Below, in pieces: positions 54,304-63,630 of a DNA stretch of 64,000 nucleotides (position 1 is the stretch's first letter; every line of letters begins with the position of its first letter). The DNA lies in contig NZ_OZ075108.1 in the NCBI RefSeq assembly GCF_964186625.1, positions 3,361,001 through 3,425,000 on the forward strand, in the 5' to 3' direction. Both the position numbers and the translations under genes were made by a program. The DNA comes from Asticcacaulis sp. MM231. Lineage in GTDB: Bacteria > Pseudomonadota > Alphaproteobacteria > Caulobacterales > Caulobacteraceae. The notes under the pieces are model-generated. The model saw nothing but the letters and a program-made list of their open reading frames with translations. It searched no databases and had not been told where the DNA came from.

Positions 54304-55383
54304 CTAGTGTTGTGACTTTAACGCCTGTCGCCCCCTGGCGACCTTTTCAAGAATGTCTGTAGCGGATTTGGTCCAAACGAAGGGCTTTGGATCGGCGTTG
54401 TGATGATCGAGATAGTCTTGAATTGCGCCTTCGAGTTCGGCGACACTCTTGAACACGCCGCAGCGGATGCGATCGCCTGTTATCAAGCCGAAAAAGCGTT
54501 CGACCTGATTGAGCCAGGACGCCGAAGTGGGGGTGAAATGCATGTGGAAGCGAGGATGTTTGGCCAGCCATGCTTTGACCGCCGGATGCTTATGGGTGGC
54601 ATAGTTGTCGGCGATCAGGTGCAGGTCGAAGCCCTTGGGCGTGCTGCGGTCGATGAGTCGAAGGAATTTGAGCCATTCCTGGTGCCGATGACGTTTCATG
54701 CATTCGCCGATCACCCTGCCGGTGGCGACATCGAGGGCGGCGAACAGTGTCGTCGTGCCATGCCGCTTATAGTCGTGGGTCATCGTTCCCGCCCGCCCCT
54801 TCTTCATTGGCAGGCCCGGTTGGGTGCGGTCCAGCGCCTGGATCTGTGACTTCTCATCGACCGAGAACACCAGTGCCCGGTCCGGCGGATCAAGATAGAG
54901 ACCGACGACGTCCGTCACCTTCTCGACGAACTGCTTGTCGTTCGACAGTTTGAACGTCTTGGTCAAATGGGGCTTGAGCCCATGCGCGCTCCAAATGCGC
55001 TGTACGCTGGTGTGGCTCAGACCCACCGCCTTGGCAAGCGTGCGCGCGCTCCATTGCGTGGCAGCCGGTGGCTTCTGTCGCAGCGTCATCTCGACCACAC
55101 GCGCAATGACTTCGGCGCTCAACGGCGTCTTACGGCCAGGCCGGGTCGCGTCGCGCCCAAGCCCATCGACACCCTGCTCAAGATAACGATCGCGCCAGCG
55201 GTAGGCCGTCTTCTTGGTCTTGCCCAGCGTCCGCACAATCGACGCCAAACTCGCCGCGTCCGCCCACATCAGCACGATCCGCGCACGCCAAACAAGCTTC
55301 TGCGGCGTGTTCCGGTCCGCCACCCAACCTTCCAACCGCACCCGAGCCTCAGGCGACAGCAACAGCCTTTTGTCCATGTCCAT
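54304..55383 (-). CDS. IS630-family transposase
   Basis: 359 residues from ATG 55383 (a TTG start at 55413 is possible). N-terminal helix-turn-helix (SIVRTLGKTKKTAYRWRDRY), second HTH around WSARTLAKAVGLSHTSVQRI, then DDE: FSVDEKSQIQALDR, HLIADNYATHKHP and PTSASWLNQVERFF. Complete. The TAG stop codon (54306-54304) uses the TA target duplication outside the element. Confidence 0.93.
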   Translation of the reverse strand: MDMDKRLLLSPEARVRLEGWVADRNTPQKLVWRARIVLMWADAASLASIVRTLGKTKKTAYRWRDRYLEQGVDGLGRDATRPGRKTPLSAEVIARVVEMTLRQKPPAATQWSARTLAKAVGLSHTSVQRIWSAHGLKPHLTKTFKLSNDKQFVEKVTDVVGLYLDPPDRALVFSVDEKSQIQALDRTQPGLPMKKGRAGTMTHDYKRHGTTTLFAALDVATGRVIGECMKRHRHQEWLKFLRLIDRSTPKGFDLHLIADNYATHKHPAVKAWLAKHPRFHMHFTPTSASWLNQVERFFGLITGDRIRCGVFKSVAELEGAIQDYLDHHNADPKPFVWTKSATDILEKVARGRQALKSQH

Positions 55384-55441
55384 CGACACAGACTCGCATA
55401 TTTGCAAGATCAAGGGAATCCATCCGTTGATTCCGCAACAC
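54307..55441 (-). mobile_element. IS630-family insertion sequence
   Basis: 1135 bp between TA dinucleotides (54305-54306 and 55442-55443). Imperfect terminal repeats GTGTTGTGACTT and GTGTTGCGGAAT (outer end first). It interrupts a membrane-protein gene after the codons for ..TFLL. It was there before the IS701 copy, which used its end as target. Confidence 0.88.
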
Positions 55442-55443
55442 TA

Positions 55444-55535
55444 GGCAGCAGGAATGTGATGGCAAAATTAAAGAGCAAGAAGACTAGGCATCCGTACATC
55501 ACCATCGAATATCCAGTAGTCAATATATTGAGCAT
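55444..55535 (-). pseudogene. membrane-protein gene, 5' part cut by IS630
   Basis: ATG 55535 with GGGGGAAT upstream. Encodes MLNILTTGYSMVMYGC and a hydrophobic helix up to TFLL, after which IS630 begins. Continuation is at 52326-52872; the reading frame is kept exactly if one TA is counted. Confidence 0.75.
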
Positions 55536-55565
55536 AGCCGTATTCCCCCAAAGCTTGCCTCTTAT

Positions 55566-56354
55566 CTATTCCGCCGCGCAGGCATCCAGCCCCTGACTGA
55601 CCACGGTCCGCGCATTGGCGGCGATGCGGCCGGAGCGCTTGTTGCCCTTGGCCTTGCGCTTGATCGGATTGGGCAGGATGGCCGCCAGTTGCGCCGCTTC
55701 CGCGCGGCTGAGCGTCTTTGCGCTGTGACCAAACCAGTATTGCGAGGCGGCCTCGGCGCCATAGACGCCAGGCCCCATCTCGATCGAATTGAGATAGACC
55801 TCCATGATCCGGTCCTTCGACCACATATGCTCGATCAGGAAGGTGTAATAGACCTCAAAACCCTTGCGCACCCACGAACGATCTGGCCACAGGAAGACAT
55901 TCTTGGCGGTCTGCTGCGAAATGGTCGAAGCGCCGCGCTTCTTCTTGTGGGTGGCGTTGTAGCGTTGGGCCTTTTCGATGGCCTGGATATCGAAGCCGTC
56001 GTGCGTGCAGAACTTGGCGTCTTCCGAGGCGATGACGGCGCGCTTGAGATTGTCCGAGATCTGCGACGCCGGCACCCAGCGGTGATCGAGGCCATTACCA
56101 TGACCAAGCCGCTCGATCATCAGCAGCGTAATCGGCACCGGCACAAAGCGATGGATGGCGACCGACAGGATCGAAAAGGCGAAGAAGCCGACGACACAGC
56201 CGACGGCGAAACGGAACGGACGGAATTTACGTTTAAGAGGCACAGGCTTTACAGGTGGTGGTGGTGTGGTGTCTTCCGGAGGGGCATCATAGATGACCTC
56301 TTCACTCAGACCCGGAATGTCATTCTCCGGCTCATCGCCCTTACCGTCACTCAT
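55566..56354 (-). CDS. mtgA: monofunctional peptidoglycan glycosyltransferase
   Basis: 262 residues. Pro-rich cytosolic N-terminus, one membrane helix (about 47-67), then GT51 motifs: catalytic Glu in VIASEDAKFCTHDGFD, RGASTISQQTAKNVFLW, and DRIMEVYLNSIEMGPGVYG. It polymerises lipid II at the inner membrane. Twenty bases downstream of the WD40 gene and possibly co-transcribed. Confidence 0.95.
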   Translation of the reverse strand: MSDGKGDEPENDIPGLSEEVIYDAPPEDTTPPPPVKPVPLKRKFRPFRFAVGCVVGFFAFSILSVAIHRFVPVPITLLMIERLGHGNGLDHRWVPASQISDNLKRAVIASEDAKFCTHDGFDIQAIEKAQRYNATHKKKRGASTISQQTAKNVFLWPDRSWVRKGFEVYYTFLIEHMWSKDRIMEVYLNSIEMGPGVYGAEAASQYWFGHSAKTLSRAEAAQLAAILPNPIKRKAKGNKRSGRIAANARTVVSQGLDACAAE

Positions 56355-56374
56355 GCACGCCCCCAGCGTCCAAA

Positions 56375-57367
56375 TTACTCCGCAGGTTCGAATATATAGA
56401 CGGTTCCGTCCTCATCACCAAACAGAATGCGCGTGCCCTCGCCGGAGAGCGACAGCGAGGTGATGGCCGCGCCCTTTTCGCCCTTGATCCACTCAATGTG
56501 GGTCGATTGCAGCTCAGCCAGCCAGACGCGGCCGTCCTCGGTGCCGGCGGCCAGAATGGTTTCCTCGGGCGCACCTGCCACGCAACTGACCATGGTGCCT
56601 TCCAGCGGATTGATCTCGGAAGCTTCCTCGCCCATCGGGCCGTTGGCGCGCAGGAAGGGCCAGACCACCGCGCCATTGGCGCCGGAGGTGGCCAGAAGCT
56701 TGCCCTTGGCAAAGAAGTTCAGGCTCTTGATCTTGGCGGGATAGCCGCCCATCCGCATGTCTTTCGAATCCTTCAGCCGCCAACCGTGCAGGGCACTTTC
56801 CTGCATGGCGGTGATGACGAATTCGCTCGACGGCGCCATGGCGATTTTCGTGTGTGAACCGGCCCAGAACAGCTTGGTCGGCTTTTGCTTTTCATCGATG
56901 CGGGCGAACCACACAACCACGCCATTATAGGTGGCGCAGTAGAGCTTGCGCGCCTTCGGATCGAAGACGAGATCGGAGACCGAATGCTCATGCGTGAAGA
57001 TTTTGCTCTCTTTCTTGAGCAGATCGAGCACATGTACCTTCTTGGCGGTGGCGTAGGCGATCACCTGGCCTTCGGGCGCCACAGCGATGACGTCGATCCA
57101 CGCCCCCTTGTGCGACGCCAATTCGATCGGGCCGGCTTCCTTCGTTGTCCACACCACGCGGCCATCATCGCCACCGGTGATGACGCCAAGGCCGGTCGGG
57201 TGGATGACAGCGCTCAGGATGCTGGCGTCAGGGTGCGCGTCATAGCGCGCGTTGGCTTCGGGGAAAACGACGCGGCCATCGGCCAGCGCCACCACGGGCT
57301 CATCGAGCGCATCGAACAGGGCGGCGACCACATAGGAGTCGAAGGAGTTTTGATAAGCAAAGGTCAT
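56375..57367 (-). CDS. WD40-repeat beta-propeller protein
   Basis: 330 residues from ATG 57367. Six or seven WD-like blades, for example AVIHPTGLGVITGGDDGRVV, AVAPEGQVIAYATAKKVHVL and AAGTEDGRVWLAEL, ending GDEDGTVYIFEP. No signal peptide or enzyme domain. Genes of this kind often stand next to COG0523 GTPases in alphaproteobacteria, as here, which suggests a link with metal handling; this is inference. Confidence 0.8.
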   Translation of the reverse strand: MTFAYQNSFDSYVVAALFDALDEPVVALADGRVVFPEANARYDAHPDASILSAVIHPTGLGVITGGDDGRVVWTTKEAGPIELASHKGAWIDVIAVAPEGQVIAYATAKKVHVLDLLKKESKIFTHEHSVSDLVFDPKARKLYCATYNGVVVWFARIDEKQKPTKLFWAGSHTKIAMAPSSEFVITAMQESALHGWRLKDSKDMRMGGYPAKIKSLNFFAKGKLLATSGANGAVVWPFLRANGPMGEEASEINPLEGTMVSCVAGAPEETILAAGTEDGRVWLAELQSTHIEWIKGEKGAAITSLSLSGEGTRILFGDEDGTVYIFEPAE

Positions 57368-57404
57368 GAGGGCGCTTATAAGCAAGGAGATGGGATTTGA
57401 ACAC

Positions 57405-57525
57405 CCTTCTCCTCCCCTGATTTATCGGGGGAGGTGTCAGCGCGAGGCTCGCAGAGCCGGTGTCGCTGACGGAGGGGGCGCTTTGGGAGGGAGACAAAGC
57501 CCCTCCCCCGTAAACAGGGGAGGAA
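57405..57525. repeat. C/G-rich palindromic intergenic element
   Basis: Three hairpins: CCTCCCC-tgatttat-cGGGGGAGG (57411-57434), GTCAGCG ... CGCTGAC with an inner GGCTC-gca-GAGCC (57436-57470), and CCTCCCCCGTAAACAGGGGAGG (57502-57523). It fills the gap between two minus-strand genes. Elements of similar sequence are known to me as dispersed repeats in Caulobacterales genomes; only one copy is in this window. Confidence 0.6.
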
Positions 57526-57533
57526 CTGATGGC

Positions 57534-58632
57534 TTACGCCGCGATGCAAGCCTCAAAGCCGGCCTTGATCGCCGCCGTATCGAGATGACGGCCGATAAAC
57601 ACGGCGCGCGACACACGCTTTTCGCCTTCGCGCCATTCGCCCTGCAGCTCGCCTTCGAGGATCATGTGAACGGCCTGGAAGACCAGACGCTTGTCCTCAC
57701 CCTTCACGTCGAGAATGCCCTTGGCGCGCAGGATGTCCTGTCCCTTTTCGGCCAGCAGCTTATCGAGCCACTGGGTAAAGCGAATGCCATCGATCGGCGT
57801 TGCGGCGCTCAGCGAGATGCTCTTGATCTCTTCGTCGTGGATCGGATTGATGGTGTGGCTGCAATGCTCATCATGGACGTGACCGGCCTCACCGTGCGCG
57901 GGGCCGTGATCATGGTGGTGGTGGTCATGCCCGTGATCGTGACCATGATGATCGTGATCGTGGTGATGATGGTCGTGATCATCATGACCGATGCTGTCCA
58001 TCTTGGTCAGATCAAAGCGGTGCTGATTGAGCAGCGAAGCGATATCGACGAAAGACCGCTGGGCGCGCGTGATGCTGGCCAGCGGGTTCAGGCCCTTCAG
58101 GCGGCCTTCAATCTCATCAAGCTTGGCGTCATCAACCAGATCGGTTTTGTTGAGGATAATATGGTCGGCAAAGGCGATCTGTTCCTTGACCACGCGGTCG
58201 GTCCTGAGCGCTTCATCAAAGTGCAGGGCATCGACCAGGGCGGTCACCGAATTCGAGATAGGTCTTGGCCTTGATGTCCTCATCGACAAAGAAGGTCTGC
58301 GCCACCGGGCCAGGATCGGCCAGGCCCGTAGTCTCGACGATGATGGCGTCAAACCGGCCTTTGCGCTTCATCAGACCGGCCAGGATACGGATCAGGTCGC
58401 CGCGCACCGTGCAGCAGATACAGCCATTGTTCATTTCAAACACTTCTTCATCGGCGCCGACGATCAAGTCGTTGTCGATGCCGATTTCGCCGAACTCATT
58501 GACGATGACGGCGTATTTCTTGCCATGGTTTTCCGACAGGATGCGGTTGAGCAGGGTCGTCTTGCCGGCGCCCAGATAGCCGGTCAGGACGGTGACGGGG
58601 GTTTTTGCGGTGACAGAAGCGGTATCGGCCAT
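57534..58632 (-). pseudogene. COG0523 (CobW/ZigA-like) G3E GTPase, apparent frameshift
   Basis: Frame 1 from ATG 58632: P-loop LTGYLGAGKTTLL, metal motif CICC in NNGCICCTVRGDL, and IVETTGLADPGPV. After KTYLE it shifts; frame 2 has VTALVDALHFDEAL, NKTDLV, a very His-rich loop (about 205-255, runs of HDH/HHH) and a C-terminal CobW_C domain. GAATTC at 58249-58254 in place of GATTC explains the break, giving YLDSVTALVD and 365 residues. Likely a Zn-related metallochaperone. Confidence 0.85.
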
Positions 58633-58915
58633 GGTGGTGTTACTTTATAAAGGTGGAAAGGGTCTGCCGCTTAGTTAAGCCTTCGCGCATTGAAATCAAG
58701 CCTTGAGTTATATAGAAGCAGGTGAGGACTTTGTTTTGAAAGTGTGGCGGCAATAAAATAGCCAATTACGCTTCTAAACCCGTTGACTCACCGACATATC
58801 CTTGTATAAGTCGCCGCCTCTCGCCCGGAGCCTTATGGTTCCTGGGGCGTTTTTCCATTCTCCCGCGCAGGACTTTTCTCTATAAAGCCCCGTGCCTACG
58901 CAAAGGTTCTTGACC

Positions 58916-59440
58916 ATGTACGCGGTCATCAAAACAGGCGGTAAGCAATACCGTGTATCGGCTGGCGATCTGATCGTTGTCGAAAAGCTCGAAGGCGAAG
59001 CCGGCGCGGCTGTTAAGTTCAACGAAGTGCTGATGCTCGGCGATGAAGCCGGTGCAGTCGTCGGCGCCCCGCTGGTTGACGGCGGCGTTGTCGAAGCCAC
59101 CCTGATCGAAACCCGCAAGGGCGAGAAGGTTCGCATCTTCAAGAAGACCCGTCGTCAGGGTTATCGCCGTACCCGCGGCCATCGCCAACTGCAGTCGGTT
59201 CTGCGCATCACCTCGATCCTCGGCGCCGGCAAGTCGGCAAAGTGGGAAGGCACCGTTTCGCTGACCACGAAGGCCGAACTCGACGCCCGCGCCCGTAACC
59301 TGGCGCCGCGCAACCTGGCCGCCGCCATCGCAACCCCGGCTGTCGAAGCTGAGGCCCCTGTTGCGGCTGAAAAGCCCAAGAAGGCCCCCGCCAAGAAGAA
59401 GACCGAAACCACCGCAGCCGACGATTCTGGCGAAGCGTAA
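58916..59440 (+). CDS. rplU: 50S ribosomal protein L21 with C-terminal extension
   Basis: 174 residues from ATG 58916, with AAAGG ten bases before. The L21 core MYAVIKTGGKQYRVSAGD to QGYRRTRGHRQ takes about 105 residues. It is followed by a 70-residue Ala/Lys/Glu-rich tail (KKAPAKKKTETTAADD), longer than in E. coli and common in alphaproteobacteria. First of the usual rplU-rpmA-obgE group. Confidence 0.95.
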   Translation: MYAVIKTGGKQYRVSAGDLIVVEKLEGEAGAAVKFNEVLMLGDEAGAVVGAPLVDGGVVEATLIETRKGEKVRIFKKTRRQGYRRTRGHRQLQSVLRITSILGAGKSAKWEGTVSLTTKAELDARARNLAPRNLAAAIATPAVEAEAPVAAEKPKKAPAKKKTETTAADDSGEA

Positions 59441-59467
59441 GATTAAAGTTTAAGAGGACACCCTCCC

Positions 59468-59737
59468 ATGGCCCACAAAAAATCTGGCGGCTCGTCACGT
59501 AACGGCCGCGACTCACAGTCCAAGCGTCTTGGCGTCAAGAAGTACGGCGGCGAACTCGTTCTCGCCGGCAACATCTTGGTTCGTCAACGCGGCACCAAGT
59601 TCTTCGCTGGTGACAATGTCGGCCTCGGCCGCGATCACACCCTCTTCGCCACGGCGACAGGCAATGTGAAGTTCACCACAAAGCGCGACGACCGTTGTTA
59701 CGTGTCGATCCTGCCGGTGGCTGCGGCCGCTGAATAA
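59468..59737 (+). CDS. rpmA: 50S ribosomal protein L27
   Basis: 89 residues, [19 protein letters not shown] then [20 protein letters not shown]. The N-terminal tail reaches toward the peptidyl-transferase centre in known ribosomes. GAGGACACCCTCCC precedes the ATG. Twenty-seven bases after rplU. Confidence 0.97.
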   Translation: MAHKKSGGSSRNGRDSQSKRLGVKKYGGELVLAGNILVRQRGTKFFAGDNVGLGRDHTLFATATGNVKFTTKRDDRCYVSILPVAAAAE

Positions 59738-59798
59738 GCACGCCTTCGATATTTCGGATCGTGCTTAAGTTTTTAAGCCGATCCGGACCGAGTTTAGA

Positions 59799-59833
59799 GC
59801 GGGAGTCCGGATTTTACCGGGCTCCCGTTTTTC
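59799..59833 (+). terminator. intrinsic terminator after rpmA
   Basis: GCGGGAGTCCGG-attta-CCGGGCTCCCG followed by TTTTTCG, about 60 bases past the stop. Confidence 0.85.
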
Positions 59834-59988
59834 GTTTTCAGTTGTGCCGAATTTGGAAGCAACGGCCAAATTAGAAACAACTGAATGTGATCCCGCTCTT
59901 CGAGACCTGTGGTGGAACTGACACAGTTTGACCCTAAATAGACCTCAGCCTGCGGCTATACCAGCGCCGGGGCTACGGAGTGAGAGAG

Positions 59989-61747
<1,759 letters not shown>

Positions 61748-61751
61748 AAGC

Positions 61752-62402
61752 GTGTTTCGCGCTGGCCTTGCCCCGATGCGGCCTGCCGTCTCCTCCGGGG
61801 GATTGCGCAGCGGTTTTCATCTCGAACCCGGCATGAAGATCGGCCTGTTTGGCGGATCATTCAATCCGGCGCACGAGGGGCATCGCCACGTCGCCGCCAC
61901 GGCGCGTGAAAAGCTGGGGCTCGACCGCATCATCTGGCTGGTGTCACCGCAGAACCCGCTGAAGTCGAAGGCGGAGACCGCGCCCTTAAGCACCCGTATC
62001 GCGCAGATAAAGCCCTTTATCGGCCCGATGGATATCATCTCCGACTTCGAGACGCGCATCCACGCCACCTATACGCTCGATACCCTGCGCGCCCTCAAGG
62101 CCCGCTATCCCGGCGTTCATTTTGTCTGGATCATGGGGGGCGACAGCCTGGCGCAATTCCATAAGTGGCGCGGCTGGACACAGATCGTCCATATGGTGCC
62201 GATCGCCGTCGTGTCGCGTCCCGGCGCCTTGATGAAGGCGCGCTTCTCACCCGCGGCACAGCGTTTCGGTCACTACCGGATCGATGAACGCGCCGCCTCG
62301 ACCCTGGCCCTTCGCCGCCCTCCCGCCTGGACCTATATCAAAGGTCCGTTACACAGCCATTCATCGACGGCTTTACGCCTGAAATTGAAGGCAAAACGCT
62401 AA
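61752..62402 (+). CDS. nadD: nicotinate-nucleotide adenylyltransferase
   Basis: 216 residues if GTG 61752 is used; the family core begins at PGMKIGLFGGSFNPAHEGH, so ATG 61833 (189 residues) is possible. N-terminal extensions of this kind are common in alphaproteobacterial NadD. The HxGH-type AHEGH, VWIMGGDSLAQFHKW and C-terminal HSSTALR (ISSTxIR position) are seen. It makes deamido-NAD. Confidence 0.9.
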   Translation: MFRAGLAPMRPAVSSGGLRSGFHLEPGMKIGLFGGSFNPAHEGHRHVAATAREKLGLDRIIWLVSPQNPLKSKAETAPLSTRIAQIKPFIGPMDIISDFETRIHATYTLDTLRALKARYPGVHFVWIMGGDSLAQFHKWRGWTQIVHMVPIAVVSRPGALMKARFSPAAQRFGHYRIDERAASTLALRRPPAWTYIKGPLHSHSSTALRLKLKAKR

Positions 62403-62479
62403 AACACGATAATCCCGATGAAAGGGTGACCTCTGGCGCAGTTTGTGCTATGTACCCTCTTCAAGACGCGCATTTTGAT

Positions 62480-62504
62480 CCAAAAAGTTCTGACACTTTT
62501 TTGG
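62480..62504. repeat. hairpin before rsfS
   Basis: CCAAAAAG-ttctgaca-CTTTTTTGG, followed by AATGCGCTTGCAT, which resembles the ATTGCGCTTGTAT placed after the hairpins before pseF. It is perhaps a member of the same dispersed element. Confidence 0.4.
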
Positions 62505-62518
62505 AATGCGCTTGCATA

Positions 62519-62989
62519 GTGGATCATAAAGGAACCCAAGCCCTGTCTCGTCAACCCGCGCAAACTGCGCCCGAAGCCCCTCAGTTTGAGGCTCCCGAAG
62601 CTGTTGTCAACGCTTCCCACGAAGCTCCCTCGACCGAAGATATGCTGCCGCTGGAAACCCTGATCGTCGAACGTCTCGACGATGACAAGGCTCAGGACAT
62701 CGTATGTATCGATCTCAAAGGCAAGTCCTCGGTCGCCGATACCCTGATCATCGCATCCGGTCGTTCGCACCGCCATGTCGGCGCGCTGGCCGATCACGTC
62801 GTGCGCGCCCTCAAGGAAAAAGGCTTCGGCAAGGCCAAGATCGAAGGCCTGCCGGCTTGCGATTGGGTTCTGATCGATGTGGGCGATGTTGTTGTGCATA
62901 TCTTCCGTCCGGAAGTCCGCGCCTTCTACAATATCGAAAAGATCTGGTCGCTGTCGGCTGACGGCACGGGCCACACGATTCAAGCCTAG
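62519..62989 (+). CDS. rsfS: ribosomal silencing factor RsfS
   Basis: The RsfS core runs from LETLIVERLDDDKAQDIVCI to HIFRPEVRAFYNIEKIW (about 115 residues), preceded by a Pro/Ala/Glu-rich leader. It binds L14 and blocks subunit joining in starvation. The start is unclear: GTG 62519 is used here; the only good ribosome site, AAAGGAA at 62528-62534, points to a CTG at 62543; ATG 62642 would give just the core. Lies between nadD and rlmH, as usual. Confidence 0.85.
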   Translation: MDHKGTQALSRQPAQTAPEAPQFEAPEAVVNASHEAPSTEDMLPLETLIVERLDDDKAQDIVCIDLKGKSSVADTLIIASGRSHRHVGALADHVVRALKEKGFGKAKIEGLPACDWVLIDVGDVVVHIFRPEVRAFYNIEKIWSLSADGTGHTIQA

Positions 62990-62999
62990 GCTAGGCCTG

Positions 63000-63491
63000 A
63001 TGCGTCTCACGCTCTGCGCCGTCGGGAAACTGGGCGCGACCGTCGAAAACACCCTCGTGAAAGACTATCTGAACCGCGCCACCTTAACCGGGCGCGGTTT
63101 AGGCATTTCGCCTGTGGACCTGCTCGAGGTCGAAGCCAAAAAAGGCGCCAAGGCCGCCACCTCAGCGCTGCTGAAAGCACAGGAGATGGAGGCGATCAAG
63201 GTCGCACTCAGTGAGGGCGGCATCCTGATCACCTGCGATGAGCATGGCGAGCCACTGACTTCGCGCCAGATCGCCACGCGCCTGAATACCTACAAGGACC
63301 GCGGCGAGCGTCGCGTCACCTTTCTGATCGGCGGGGCCGATGGCCTTGATCCGGCCCTGCTGAAAGCCTCGGCCTTTTCGCTTGCCTTCGGGCCACAGAC
63401 TTGGCCGCACGCCCTTGTGCGCGTGATGCTGGCCGAACAGATGTACCGCGCCACCACCATTCTGGCCGGATTGCCCTATCATCGCGATTAG
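63000..63491 (+). CDS. rlmH: 23S rRNA (pseudouridine-1915-N3)-methyltransferase
   Basis: 163 residues from ATG 63000. SPOUT-class: MRLTLCAVGKLGATVENTLV at the N-terminus, SAM-knot FLIGGADGLDPALL, and HALVRVMLAEQMYRATTI near the end. Eleven bases after rsfS. Methylates helix 69 in complete 70S ribosomes. Confidence 0.95.
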   Translation: MRLTLCAVGKLGATVENTLVKDYLNRATLTGRGLGISPVDLLEVEAKKGAKAATSALLKAQEMEAIKVALSEGGILITCDEHGEPLTSRQIATRLNTYKDRGERRVTFLIGGADGLDPALLKASAFSLAFGPQTWPHALVRVMLAEQMYRATTILAGLPYHRD

Positions 63492-63540
63492 AGCACTTTC
63501 CGAAAAGTGTAACGCACTTTTCAGATCAAAAAGTGCGTCA
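63492..63540. repeat. paired hairpins after rlmH
   Basis: CACTTT-ccga-AAAGTG followed by ACGCACTTTT-cagatca-AAAAGTGCGT (63512-63538). No T-run on the plus side. The first hairpin is close to the one at 33043. Confidence 0.55.
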
Positions 63541-63630
63541 AAACAAAAATTAGCCTTACACCCCATGACATTTTGCACTGCACCATTTATACGTGGGCGC
63601 GGTAAAACTTGGTATGGAGTGGGTGTCGTC

